Shown here: positions 24,713-33,711 of the stretch, one piece after another
How the letters are laid out: every line of letters starts with the position of its first letter
Numbering within the stretch: position 1 is the stretch's first letter
Assembly (NCBI GenBank): GCA_002706095.1
Contig: PAJP01000018.1
Span: forward strand, 1-64,000
Direction of reading: 5' to 3'
Length of the DNA: 64,000 bases
Origin: Methylophaga sp.
GTDB taxonomy: Bacteria > Pseudomonadota > Gammaproteobacteria > Nitrosococcales > Methylophagaceae
Notes under the pieces: model-generated
What the model was told of the DNA's origin: nothing
Databases searched by the model: none
The model's input: only the letters and a program-made list of their open reading frames with translations
Position numbers and translations under genes: made by a program

Positions 24713-25904
24713 TCGACTGCCGGTCACTGTTTTATCGGGTTTTTTAGGGGCAGGTAAAACGACCGTACTCAACCACATTCTGAATAATCGTGAAGGTAGA
24801 AAAGTGGCGGTTATTGTGAATGATATGAGTGAAATCAATATTGATGCACAACAGCTTAACAATGAAGTTGATTTCAATCGTGCTGAAGAAAAGCTGGTGG
24901 AGATGAGTAACGGCTGCATTTGCTGCACTTTACGTGAAGATTTGTTAATTGAAGTCAAACGTCTGGCAGATGAAGGCCGTTTTGATTATCTCGTGATTGA
25001 ATCAACTGGTATCTCAGAGCCCTTACCTGTCGCAGAAACATTCACGTTTGCGGATGAAGAGGGTGAGAGTCTTTCTACCATAGCTCGTCTGGATACCATG
25101 GTCACGGTGGTTGATGCTATCAACTTTTTGAAAGATTTTCGTGAAGCTGAACTTCTCCAAGATAAAGGTGAACACCTCGGTGAGGAAGACATGCGAAGTG
25201 TGGCCGATCTGCTGATTGAGCAGGTGGAGTTTTGTGATGTCATTCTTGTTAGCAAGACTGACTTATGCAAAAAAGAGGATCTGGAAGAGTTGACTTCCAT
25301 ATTGAGAAGTCTGAATACGCAAGCAGACATCATTCCCTTAGAGCAAGGAAAAGTGTCGCTGGACAAAGTCTTGGCTACGCATAAGTTTGATTTTGAGAAA
25401 GCCTCACAAGCACCTGGCTGGTTAAAAGAAGCCAGGGGTGAGCACGTGCCTGAAACCGAAGAATATGGCATCAGTAGTTTTTCATATGTCGCACGTAAGC
25501 CATTTCATCCTGAGAAGTTTTATGATTTTCTACATCAGGATTGGCCAGACGGTAAGTTAATTCGCTCTAAAGGCTATTTCTGGTTAGCCAGCCGACCACA
25601 ATTTGCTGGTCATTGGAGTCAGGCTGGTGGTATCGCTCATCATGGTTTCGCGGGCATGTTTTGGAAAGCCGTGCCAGAAGATCGCTGGCCTGAAGATGAA
25701 GAGTCTAGAGAAGTCATCATGGAACATTGGCAAGAACCATTTGGTGACATGCGTCAGGAACTAGTTTTTATTGGCCAGAACCTGAATGAGTCACAAGTTA
25801 AAGAGCAGCTTGATGCCTGTTTATTAACAGATGAGGAACTGCTCGCAGGCAAAGCTCTATGGCAGACATTAGCTGATCCTTTTCCTTCATGGCAATCACA
25901 ATGA
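24696..25904 (+). CDS. zigA: COG0523 (ZigA/YciC-like) zinc-handling GTPase
   Basis: A 402-residue GTPase of the CobW/COG0523 group. P-loop GFLGAGKTT (residues 15-23), the metal-binding NGCICC motif (72-77), the ESTGISEP switch, SKTD for guanine specificity, and a C-terminal CobW domain ([16 protein letters not shown]). The length and internal HLGEEDMRS region resemble the ZigA/YciC branch, which is induced under zinc limitation and is thought to deliver zinc to client proteins. ATG 24696 is chosen over 24675 for the aaagaga sequence in front. Overlaps both neighbours, so it is translated within the same operon. Confidence 0.9.
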   Translation: MKTNDNRLPVTVLSGFLGAGKTTVLNHILNNREGRKVAVIVNDMSEINIDAQQLNNEVDFNRAEEKLVEMSNGCICCTLREDLLIEVKRLADEGRFDYLVIESTGISEPLPVAETFTFADEEGESLSTIARLDTMVTVVDAINFLKDFREAELLQDKGEHLGEEDMRSVADLLIEQVEFCDVILVSKTDLCKKEDLEELTSILRSLNTQADIIPLEQGKVSLDKVLATHKFDFEKASQAPGWLKEARGEHVPETEEYGISSFSYVARKPFHPEKFYDFLHQDWPDGKLIRSKGYFWLASRPQFAGHWSQAGGIAHHGFAGMFWKAVPEDRWPEDEESREVIMEHWQEPFGDMRQELVFIGQNLNESQVKEQLDACLLTDEELLAGKALWQTLADPFPSWQSQ

Positions 25905-26557
25905 CAGCATTAGCTATCAAAAAAACTGAATCAATTAATCACATCAAGTATGCATCAGATGCTGTTGATTTAGCAGATATTTATGATCAATTCGTGAATC
26001 TGATTGTTTGGCAGAGACAACTGAATGCGGCCATAACAGAAGATGTGTCCGCTTTACTCAACACCCACACCAGCTTTGCATTCCGAGCAGTACTTAAACC
26101 CTCTGAAGTTCATGAATGGCTGAGAGGCTCTTTAAAGCAGCAGACATACACGGCCTTAGAAAATGATATCGCCTCCATAGCGGAAATCTTTGCAGACTTA
26201 TTTGATTTGAGTCATGTAGGCTTGCGACTGGAGTTATTGAATAAAACAATGTGTCCACGCTTTCATGTTGATAAATTGATGTGTCGTTTGGTATCCACTT
26301 ATGCAGGAAATACCACGCAGTGGTTAACTGAAGATAATGTTGACAGAACCAAGCTGGGTGCTGGTGCCAATGGTCAGCCAGATGAAACGTCAGGCATATA
26401 TATGAATGAAGATGCGATTCAACAGGCTTCTCCTGGTGATGTTTTATTGATGAAAGGTCAGGCATGGCCGAACTCATCATTGCCAGCACTGGTGCATCGA
26501 TCGCCATCGGCTACGGCATTATCACCTCGCTTACTGCTCGGTATAGACTTTGCCTGA
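25889..26557 (+). CDS. DUF1826-family protein of the zinc cluster
   Basis: A 222-residue cytosolic protein matching the DUF1826 pattern: [21 protein letters not shown] near the start, [26 protein letters not shown] in the middle, and [12 protein letters not shown] with a closing LVHRSPSA. The arrangement CPRFHVDK and a later LVHRSP recalls a cupin or dioxygenase-like metal centre (His-x-Asp and a distal His), which is my inference. The family is commonly found next to COG0523 and Zur. It overlaps zigA by 16 bases; a second ATG lies four codons in. Function unknown. Confidence 0.75.
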   Translation: MAITMTALAIKKTESINHIKYASDAVDLADIYDQFVNLIVWQRQLNAAITEDVSALLNTHTSFAFRAVLKPSEVHEWLRGSLKQQTYTALENDIASIAEIFADLFDLSHVGLRLELLNKTMCPRFHVDKLMCRLVSTYAGNTTQWLTEDNVDRTKLGAGANGQPDETSGIYMNEDAIQQASPGDVLLMKGQAWPNSSLPALVHRSPSATALSPRLLLGIDFA

Positions 26558-26622
26558 GCTAGGAATACGGCTGATTTTATATGGTGCATTATTGAGTGAA
26601 TGGGTTAACTGTTAAAATTCCG

Positions 26623-26649
26623 TTATCATTAGTCGTTCTTTAATGATAA
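26623..26649. promoter_or_regulatory. Inverted repeat before zur
   Basis: TTATCATTA (26623-26631) and TAATGATAA (26641-26649) are perfect inverted copies nine bases apart. They contain the ATGATA half-site of the two proposed Zur operators but in outward orientation. They lie about 36 bases before the chosen zur start, and could mediate autoregulation. Confidence 0.4.
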
Positions 26650-26684
26650 TAGTGAGTGATGAGCCTACTCTCCAAAGTGACGAT

Positions 26685-27137
26685 ATGGATACAAAAAAAG
26701 CAATTAATCAAGCCGAAAAAAGTTGTATTGAGCATGGAGGCAAGCTGACTCCTAAGCGCAAGTTGGTACTGGAGCTTTTACTTGAAAACGCTCAGCCACA
26801 GTCAGCCTATGAACTTGCTGATTTGTATCAACGCAAAATGGGTGAAAAAATACCAGCTATGTCAGTGTACAGAATGCTGGAATTTCTTATTGAGCAAGGC
26901 TTAGTGCATAAGTTGGCTTCAACGAATAAGTTTTTGGCCTGCTCACATATCACGTGTAATCACAAACACGAAACACCGCAGTTTTTGATTTGTGACAATT
27001 GCCAATCCGTGAGTGAAGTGGGTATTGATACCAAGCTGATAGAAGCCTTGGAAAAAAGCATTCAACAGAATCATTTTCAGCTTAATAGCCCACAGTTAGA
27101 ACTTCACGGCTTGTGTGAAAACTGCCAAACCAAATAA
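26685..27137 (+). CDS. zur: Zinc uptake regulator Zur (Fur family)
   Basis: A 150-residue Fur-family repressor. The ATG at 26685 is preferred to 26643, because the latter lies within an inverted repeat and adds a non-family leader. The winged helix is residues about 10-75 (KLTPKRKLVLELLLE, MSVYRMLEFLIEQGLVHKL), then the metal-binding domain with ACSHITCNHKHETPQF and two CxxC pairs, CDNC and the final CENC, for the structural zinc. In E. coli Zur, Zn-loaded protein represses uptake and zinc-sparing genes. Its neighbours (COG0523, DksA2, DUF1826) make Zur more likely than Fur or PerR. Followed by a strong terminator. Confidence 0.85.
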   Translation: MDTKKAINQAEKSCIEHGGKLTPKRKLVLELLLENAQPQSAYELADLYQRKMGEKIPAMSVYRMLEFLIEQGLVHKLASTNKFLACSHITCNHKHETPQFLICDNCQSVSEVGIDTKLIEALEKSIQQNHFQLNSPQLELHGLCENCQTK

Positions 27138-27162
27138 AACCCAGCAAGACTGGGTTTTATTT
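27132..27162 (+). terminator. Rho-independent terminator after zur
   Basis: AAATAAAACCCAG and CTGGGTTTTATTT form a 13-bp perfect stem around CAAGA, overlapping the zur stop. Confidence 0.85.
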
Positions 27163-27172
27163 GGTGTACATA

Positions 27173-27189
27173 ATGATATGATACATCAC
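27173..27189. promoter_or_regulatory. Candidate Zur operator upstream of the ABC/TonB operon
   Basis: ATGATA-tgata-CATCAC shares the first half-site and the five-base GATA-containing centre with the site at 23905 before MerC. It lies 51 bases ahead of the ABC ATPase start, a usual place for a repressor site. Confidence 0.45.
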
Positions 27190-27240
27190 TATTTTACGAT
27201 TGATTCTCATTAAAAACTGCCTCGAGGAACCGAATTAGAC

Positions 27241-27942
27241 ATGCTAGAAGTCAGTAATTTAAACAAGTTTTATGGAAAAAATCATGCGGTTAATGATTTA
27301 AATTTTACTGTCGTTTCAGGTGAAATTCTATGTCTTCTTGGAGCAAATGGCGCAGGAAAAACAACTACAATCAATATGTTACTGGGTTTTATTAAACCTG
27401 ATTCTGGTAGTGCTGTTTTAGATGGACTGGATATGTATCACCAGCGATCGGCTTGCCGCGAACAGATGATGTATATCCCAGAAAATGTGCATCTCTATCC
27501 TAGTTTTACTGCAATAGAAAATATCGCCTATCTTGCTGAACTCGCCAAAATGCGTGTCAGTGATGGTGAGATTAAAGATGTTTTAATCAGAACTGGCATC
27601 ACAGAACATCAACTTGATCGCAAAGTTGGCAGCTTCTCTAAGGGCATGCGTCAAAAAGTGGCTATTGCCTTTGCTTTACTCAAGCACGCCAAACTGGTGT
27701 TGATGGATGAACCTACTTCAGGCCTTGATCCTGTCGCGACACAAGAGTTTATCGATGTGGTTAACACCATTAAAGAACGTGGCACAGCGGTATTGATTGT
27801 GACGCATGACTTGCTCTGTGCACATCAGCTATCTGATCACATCGGCATTATGAGTCAGGGGCAGTTAAAACAATTCATAAAAAACGAACAACTGACGTTA
27901 CCCGATCTAACAGAACACTATTTCAACCAATTTTCAGCTTAA
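27241..27942 (+). CDS. ABC transporter ATP-binding protein (ABC-2/NosF-like)
   Basis: A 233-residue ATPase. Walker A GANGAGKTT, signature SFSKGMRQKVAIA, Walker B LVLMDEPTSGLDP and the switch His in IVTHD are all present. The GANGAGKTTT and GLDPVA forms are typical of ATPases that drive ABC-2 type membrane proteins such as NosFY. Its permease partners are the genes at 29923 and 31344. The TonB-dependent receptor lies between, ten bases downstream. First gene of a six-gene unit ending at 35373, behind a candidate Zur operator. The transported substrate is unknown. Confidence 0.9.
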   Translation: MLEVSNLNKFYGKNHAVNDLNFTVVSGEILCLLGANGAGKTTTINMLLGFIKPDSGSAVLDGLDMYHQRSACREQMMYIPENVHLYPSFTAIENIAYLAELAKMRVSDGEIKDVLIRTGITEHQLDRKVGSFSKGMRQKVAIAFALLKHAKLVLMDEPTSGLDPVATQEFIDVVNTIKERGTAVLIVTHDLLCAHQLSDHIGIMSQGQLKQFIKNEQLTLPDLTEHYFNQFSA

Positions 27943-27952
27943 AGGTCTTAAT

Positions 27953-29923
27953 GTGAAAAAAAACCTTATAACCAGCCTTGTCTTATCAGCATTATTTCCT
28001 GTCGGAGTCTTGGCTGATGAGAGCTCATCGGCAACAATTTCTCCCATGATTGTGGTTGGGGATGCGCCAGATTATAGCGATACGAATTTAGCAGGATCTG
28101 TCGATAGTATTTCACGTGAGGAGTTGGCTCAAAGTCATATCAATAACACGATGGAATTATTCACCAAAGTCCCCGGCGTTTATTTTGCTCGTTATAACCA
28201 AGGCATTATTAATACCGATATCGGTATACGTGGATTTGCTGCTGAAGGTTCATCACCACACGCTAAGTTACTGATTGATGGTATCCCTACCAATTTACAT
28301 AATGGTTACAGTGAAATGGATCAGTTATTTCCTGGAGATATCAGTAATATCACCGTCTTCAAAGGCACCAGTGATCCACGTTATGGTTTGTTGAATGTTG
28401 CTGGTAATTACAACATCGAAACACGTTCAGATTTAGGGCGTGAAGTACAAGTTACTGCAGGCAGTTATAACGCGCGTGAAGTACAAGCCTATGCGGGAGA
28501 ACAAACCGGTAAGTTGAGACATAATTATTTCTTTGGTTACCGTCAATCTGATGGTTATCGTGATAATTTTGAGCTGGATAAATATTCTGTCTCAGGTCGC
28601 TGGTTTTATGATTTTTCAGATGATACCTCCTTAGGCTTGATTGTTCGTGCCTCAGACTATGATGCCGATGCCCCAGGCTACTTAACGCAAGAAGAGGCTA
28701 GAAAACACCCAACTCGCTCAGCAAGCTATGCCAGACAAGATGGTGGTGATAAAAACACACAATCCTATAGTTTGCACTTTGACCATGCTTTTTCCGATAG
28801 TGTGGACTGGTCCTTAAAGTCCTACTTTAATCATTATGAAAGAGAGCGTTGGGTCAGATTTACTGCAGGTAACTCCTTACAAAATCGTTATGATGATCAA
28901 GATCATTATGGCGTTATCTCTTCGCTTAATTGGCAGTTAAACCCTGATTGGACATTGAACTGGGGTGTGAATGTAGAGAAACAGAAGGTCATCGAGCAAC
29001 GATTTGGCACAGTTAATAACGCTCGGCAACGTGATAACTCAAATGTACTCAGAGATTATGAGTTCGATTTTATCAACTATGGTAGTTATTTAGAGCTAGC
29101 CAATACACCATTAGATTGGTTTGCCTGGAATGTGGCGATTCGAGCAGACAGATTTACTGGTGATGGTAAATTTGCCGGTACGAAGAGAGATATTTATGAT
29201 TTTGGCAACATAATGCAGCCAAAATTAAACTTGTTCTTTTACCCATCAGACAGCGTTACCGTATTTGCAAACTATGGCAGAAGTTTCCAAACGCCAACGA
29301 GTGCAGCAGCCTATACCGCAGGTGATCGCTCGGAGCGTGATGTTTCGTTGAATGATGGCTGGGAAGTGGGCACTAAGTGGTTGGCACTCGATAGTCTGGA
29401 ATTACGTTTATCGTATTGGCAGCAGAAAGCCAGTGATGAATATGTCACCATTGACAATACCTCACAAAATGTTGGTGAAACCATGCGAAAAGGTCTGGAC
29501 TTTGGCTTTAATTGGGGAGTAACTGACCTCGTCACGCTTTGGGGTAATTTTACTACTGCGGATTCTGAGATTCGTACAGAAGGTGAGAATAAGGGGAATG
29601 AATTACGTAGTATTCCTTCTTACACTGCCTCAATGGGAGTGAGTTATCAAGTGACCCCAGCCGTTACTTGGCGAGTGCATTATGATGCTCAGGCTAGTGC
29701 TTATGTAAATGAAGCCAATGATGGGGGCAAGTACGGTAAGTTTAACCTGGTTAATACCAGTGTTGACTACGACGCTGGCTGGGGAACGATTAATCTGCAA
29801 GTGAATAATTTGTTCAACGAATATTATGAATATGTCTATGATAATTCTCAGAATGGTTCAGACATTATTTATTCTCCTGGTGACGGTATCAATGCCTCTG
29901 TTTCTGTCCTGTATCGCTTTTAA
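27953..29923 (+). CDS. TonB-dependent outer-membrane receptor of the zinc island
   Basis: A 656-residue receptor. Signal peptide residues 1-21 (ending VLA); plug domain about 30-160 with VDSISREELAQSHINNTM and DIGIRGFAAEG; a 22-strand barrel follows and ends in YRF with a C-terminal Phe. There is no N-terminal signalling (STN) domain, so it does not feed a sigma regulator. The region resembles iron or siderophore receptors, but location among Zur-linked genes argues for zinc or a zinc chelate (inference). Its stop overlaps the next start (TAATG), so it is translated with the permease. Confidence 0.85.
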   Translation: MKKNLITSLVLSALFPVGVLADESSSATISPMIVVGDAPDYSDTNLAGSVDSISREELAQSHINNTMELFTKVPGVYFARYNQGIINTDIGIRGFAAEGSSPHAKLLIDGIPTNLHNGYSEMDQLFPGDISNITVFKGTSDPRYGLLNVAGNYNIETRSDLGREVQVTAGSYNAREVQAYAGEQTGKLRHNYFFGYRQSDGYRDNFELDKYSVSGRWFYDFSDDTSLGLIVRASDYDADAPGYLTQEEARKHPTRSASYARQDGGDKNTQSYSLHFDHAFSDSVDWSLKSYFNHYERERWVRFTAGNSLQNRYDDQDHYGVISSLNWQLNPDWTLNWGVNVEKQKVIEQRFGTVNNARQRDNSNVLRDYEFDFINYGSYLELANTPLDWFAWNVAIRADRFTGDGKFAGTKRDIYDFGNIMQPKLNLFFYPSDSVTVFANYGRSFQTPTSAAAYTAGDRSERDVSLNDGWEVGTKWLALDSLELRLSYWQQKASDEYVTIDNTSQNVGETMRKGLDFGFNWGVTDLVTLWGNFTTADSEIRTEGENKGNELRSIPSYTASMGVSYQVTPAVTWRVHYDAQASAYVNEANDGGKYGKFNLVNTSVDYDAGWGTINLQVNNLFNEYYEYVYDNSQNGSDIIYSPGDGINASVSVLYRF

Positions 29924-31347
29924 TGGGTGTGGACATGCTTTTTACGATAGCGCGTCACGAATTAGTGGAGCAATGGCGTCATAAAACGCTGAAAATTTTA
30001 TTACCCCTGATGCTTATGTTGACTGTGCTAGTGGCTTTTAGCCACTGGCAACAGCAGCAAGATTTTATTGCCGTACAAAAACAGTGGCAGGAAACCAATG
30101 ATGCCAAGTGGGAAGCTCAGCCGGACCGTCACCCGCACCGAGCTGCACATTATGGTGCCATGGTGTTTCGTGTTATCTCACCATTAAGTTTCATTGATGC
30201 TGGTGTAAACCCATTTGTGGGTAATATGTTGTTTTTAGAAGCACATCGACAAAACAGCAGTCAGTTTAAGCAATATTTAAGTAGCCATAGCTATATGCAG
30301 TTGGGTTATTTATCCGGCGCAACACTGATATTGGTCGTCTGGCCTTTAGTGCTGATTGCGTTAGCTTATAAAAGTATCAGTGGTGAGCGTCAGCAGGGCA
30401 CATTACGACAGGTAATTGCGCTTGGCGTCAGTTTTCGTCAACTGATTGTCGGCAAAGCATTAGCGTTCTTATTTATTTCACTACTTTTTCTGGCACTGGT
30501 CTTTTCTGTGGCCGCATTGTTTTTGGTGCTGGGCGAGGCAAGTGGCGATGTTTATGCACGCTTTTCCATGTTATTTGCACTGTATTTTCTGTATTGCATG
30601 ATATGGATCGGTCTGATTTTATTGGTATCGACCTTAGCACAAGGGAATAATCAGAGCCTATCCTCATCTCTATTACTGTGGCTGGTGATGGTAGTGGTGT
30701 TACCAAAGCTGGCTTATGCGGTAGCAGAGTGGCGTTATCCTTTACCGGATAAAGCAGTGTTTGATATTCAAACAACACAAGCTGTTGCCAAAGTCGGGGA
30801 CTCTCACGATCCTGATGATCCGTATTTCAATGATTTCCGAGAGAAAACACTACAAGTGTATGGCGTTGATCGTGTTGAAGACTTGCCTGTGAATTGGAAG
30901 GGATTGTTGATGCAGGAAGGTGAGAGAATAACCAGTGAAGTCTTTGAGCAGCAATATGAGCAGCTTTTAGCTCAGATAGCCAAACAAAATGCCTGGGTTT
31001 CTGGTTTGTCCCTAATATCGCCTTACCTGGTAACGAGTCGACTATCCAACCAACTCAGTGGTACCAGTTATGAGCATATCAGAGAGTTCGAACAAGCAGC
31101 TGAAGCCTACCGTTATCAATTAATTCAGTCTTTGAATGATATCCATATCCATGAAGTCGATCTGGCTAAGGACCGTGAGACACGTATATCTCAGTCACAT
31201 TGGTCTGAACTGGCCAAGTTTGATTATCAAGCGACGAAGTTAAAACAAGAATGGCCAACCATGGCCGCTTCTGTTGCCGTTATTATGGTTTGGTTCCTGT
31301 GTTTGTTGGCGGCCATTACTCTTACCAGACCGAAGGTGAGTCTATGA
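29923..31347 (+). CDS. ABC-2 type permease (DUF3526-like), first
   Basis: A 474-residue membrane protein. An N-terminal helix (about 23-40), a large periplasmic loop, then a set of five or six helices between 130 and 265 and a last helix near 450 are visible, as in the DUF3526/NosY-like group. The motif YKSISGERQQGTLRQVIALG is the usual ABC-2 coupling region with Glu-Gly-Thr. It overlaps the receptor gene by one base and the second permease by four. With the ATPase it should form one ABC complex. ABC-2 systems are usually exporters or membrane-remodelling machines, which is unexpected beside an uptake receptor. Confidence 0.8.
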   Translation: MGVDMLFTIARHELVEQWRHKTLKILLPLMLMLTVLVAFSHWQQQQDFIAVQKQWQETNDAKWEAQPDRHPHRAAHYGAMVFRVISPLSFIDAGVNPFVGNMLFLEAHRQNSSQFKQYLSSHSYMQLGYLSGATLILVVWPLVLIALAYKSISGERQQGTLRQVIALGVSFRQLIVGKALAFLFISLLFLALVFSVAALFLVLGEASGDVYARFSMLFALYFLYCMIWIGLILLVSTLAQGNNQSLSSSLLLWLVMVVVLPKLAYAVAEWRYPLPDKAVFDIQTTQAVAKVGDSHDPDDPYFNDFREKTLQVYGVDRVEDLPVNWKGLLMQEGERITSEVFEQQYEQLLAQIAKQNAWVSGLSLISPYLVTSRLSNQLSGTSYEHIREFEQAAEAYRYQLIQSLNDIHIHEVDLAKDRETRISQSHWSELAKFDYQATKLKQEWPTMAASVAVIMVWFLCLLAAITLTRPKVSL

Positions 31348-32708
31348 ATCTGTTTGCTATTGAAATGAAACTGTTTTGGGCGAACAGGCTAAATAAATGG
31401 TTGCTGTTGACCTATCTTGTTGCAGGCGTTGTTGCCATTAGTCTAAGTCAGGTCACCTATGAGCGTGAATTAGAGCATTATCAGTTGGCTGAAACTTTTT
31501 ATCAGAATGAGATTGAGCACTATCAAGAGCAGTTTGATAAACAACAATTACAGCTTGGCTATATGGGCTATTACTTATTTCATCCTGTTGCTCAGCTACC
31601 GCAGGCATGGTCAGCCTTGTTTCGGGGGGAACGTGATGAGTCTGCCAATCATTTACGTGTCAGATTGTTAGGTCTACAGAGTCAGGTGAATGCTAACGCG
31701 CTTGGCAATACTGACGCTCAGCGTTTTGGTCAATTTGATTTATCCTTTTTATGGTTATACCTGATGCCACTATTGATTGGTGCAATGACTATTAATCTAT
31801 TGGCCGATGAAAAAAGTAGCGGTCGCTGGCCAATGTTAGTGGCTCAGGTATCGAAGGGTACACAGTTAATTTTCAGAAAGATGGCTGTACCCGCTTTGAT
31901 GGTATTGACCGTCAATATGACTTTATTGGTGTTAGCCACATGGATGACATCGGTCACAATAGATAGCAGTTGGTTGGCAGTCTTACTACAAGTTGTTTTG
32001 TATCAACTGTGTTGGTGGCTGATTTGTGGCTGGATTGTATTTTTGAATAAAGAAGCCAGTTTCAATTATCTGTCACTCATTAGTATTTGGCTGGTGTTTA
32101 CATTTATTGTGCCGGGCGTGGCTTATCTCTATCAAATTCAACAACAAGAAGCTGGGAAAGATGCAGCGATCGTGTTTGAGCAGCGTCAATATATGAATGA
32201 TAGCTGGGATAAAGATAAGAAAGCTGACTTTGAGGCTTATCTCGCGAAGTTTCCACAATGGACGCCTACCGCCCCGTTGGGTGATGAATTTGACTGGCGT
32301 TGGTATTACGGCCAGCAGCAGATGAGTGATGTCGTGGTTAGTGATCTAGTCGAAAAACGTTACCAGAGTCAGTTAGCCAGTCACCAGCAAGGCCAGGCTT
32401 TTTCATGGTTTTCCCCAGTAATGACAATGCAATACAGTTTTAATCGCTTGGCGAATAGCGATATGTTGGCGAATGTTGATTTCAATCAGCAAGTTGCAGA
32501 GTATCAACAGTCATTACGTGATTTCTTCTGGTCATTTTATTTCTTCGATACCGCTTTTGAAAAAACAGATTTTGCTGATATCCCCAGTTTTAATTACCAG
32601 CCTGATAATGCTGCATTTATCTGGCAGGGCTCTTTGAAACTGTTGTTACTGAGTTTGGTGTTTGGGGTGTTACTGTGGCGCAAGGTAAGCGCTTTTCATG
32701 AACGCTGA
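31344..32708 (+). CDS. ABC-2 type permease (DUF3526-like), second
   Basis: A 454-residue paralogue of the preceding permease, starting at ATG 31344 in an ATGA overlap; an upstream in-frame start at 31251 is unlikely. An N-terminal helix near residues 15-35, a group of helices from about 135 to 265 and a last helix near 430-450 mirror the first permease. MTINLLADEKSSGRWPMLV is the coupling region, with Glu-Lys-Ser-Ser-Gly as in ABC-2 proteins. Large extracytoplasmic loop in the second half. Overlaps the next GTPase by eleven bases. Confidence 0.8.
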   Translation: MNLFAIEMKLFWANRLNKWLLLTYLVAGVVAISLSQVTYERELEHYQLAETFYQNEIEHYQEQFDKQQLQLGYMGYYLFHPVAQLPQAWSALFRGERDESANHLRVRLLGLQSQVNANALGNTDAQRFGQFDLSFLWLYLMPLLIGAMTINLLADEKSSGRWPMLVAQVSKGTQLIFRKMAVPALMVLTVNMTLLVLATWMTSVTIDSSWLAVLLQVVLYQLCWWLICGWIVFLNKEASFNYLSLISIWLVFTFIVPGVAYLYQIQQQEAGKDAAIVFEQRQYMNDSWDKDKKADFEAYLAKFPQWTPTAPLGDEFDWRWYYGQQQMSDVVVSDLVEKRYQSQLASHQQGQAFSWFSPVMTMQYSFNRLANSDMLANVDFNQQVAEYQQSLRDFFWSFYFFDTAFEKTDFADIPSFNYQPDNAAFIWQGSLKLLLLSLVFGVLLWRKVSAFHER

Positions 32709-33705
32709 CACCGTGCAGCCAATTCCGACAAATATCATCACCGGTTTTTTGGGAGTAGGGAAAACAACGGCGATTATGTCCTTACTCAAGAAAAAGCCAG
32801 AAACTGAGAGGTGGGCCGTTCTGGTGAATGAGTTTGGCGAGGTGGGGCTGGATAAAGCGTTGCTATCGTCAGATTCTTCCGAATCTGATGGCTTAATCAT
32901 CAAAGAAGTACCGGGCGGATGCATGTGCTGCACGGCAGGCTTACCTGTCACCGTAGCGTTAAATCAGATCCTACGGGAAGTGCAGCCAGATAGGTTATTG
33001 ATTGAACCTAGTGGCCTCGGTCATCCTAAAGAAGTATTGGATATCCTCACAAGCAGGCAATATCGAGACTGGATTGATTTAGCGGCGACCATTACCTTAG
33101 TCGATGCTCGTCATTTTAGTGATGAGCGTTACATCACTCATGAGATATTTTTGCAGCAATTAGAAGTGGCCGATCTGATTGTCGTGAATAAGTATGATGA
33201 TCAGCAACAAGCAGACTTAGTATCGATGCAGAATTTTCTCCATCAGTTCGAGTCTCATAGCACACCTACGCATCATACAGAGTGGGGCGAGCTATCACTC
33301 TCATTTCTGGATAGGCCTTCTTCATTCAAACGTGCTGTTTGGCAAAAGGTGCCTGAGCCCAGACAGGACCAGAAAAGTAGTCAAAAACAGGCTGAAAGTG
33401 GCCTTGATGTTTATGAACATCAAGACGATGGTTGGCAAAGCCTTGGTTTTCGTTTCGATAATACGTATCAATTTGATGAGTCGGCTTTATTACAGTTATG
33501 CCGTGAATCGGAAGTTGAACGACTCAAAGCGGTTGTCAGTACCGAGATGGGCACACTTTTTATCAATCAGGTTGACACCGAACTTAATTTTAGCCAGAAC
33601 CCCGTGCCAGTGAAGGAAAGCCTGATCGAATTTATTAGTACGACACCATTGTCACCAGTGGCCGTCCAAGCTGCTTTATCAGACTGTGTTATCAAGCGTC
33701 AGTGA
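32698..33705 (+). CDS. COG0523/CobW-family GTPase, second copy
   Basis: A 335-residue GTPase: P-loop GVGKTT (19-24), metal-binding GGCMCC (73-78), IEPSGLGHP, VVNKYD for guanine recognition and a C-terminal CobW-like domain. It is shorter than the first copy at 24696 and belongs to another branch of the group (GGCMCC, not NGCICC). COG0523 proteins are proposed to pass metal to client enzymes. Its gene overlaps the permease before it and stands six bases before the FhcA-like gene, so that enzyme may be its client (inference). Confidence 0.85.
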   Translation: MNADTVQPIPTNIITGFLGVGKTTAIMSLLKKKPETERWAVLVNEFGEVGLDKALLSSDSSESDGLIIKEVPGGCMCCTAGLPVTVALNQILREVQPDRLLIEPSGLGHPKEVLDILTSRQYRDWIDLAATITLVDARHFSDERYITHEIFLQQLEVADLIVVNKYDDQQQADLVSMQNFLHQFESHSTPTHHTEWGELSLSFLDRPSSFKRAVWQKVPEPRQDQKSSQKQAESGLDVYEHQDDGWQSLGFRFDNTYQFDESALLQLCRESEVERLKAVVSTEMGTLFINQVDTELNFSQNPVPVKESLIEFISTTPLSPVAVQAALSDCVIKRQ

Positions 33706-33711
33706 GGTTTT

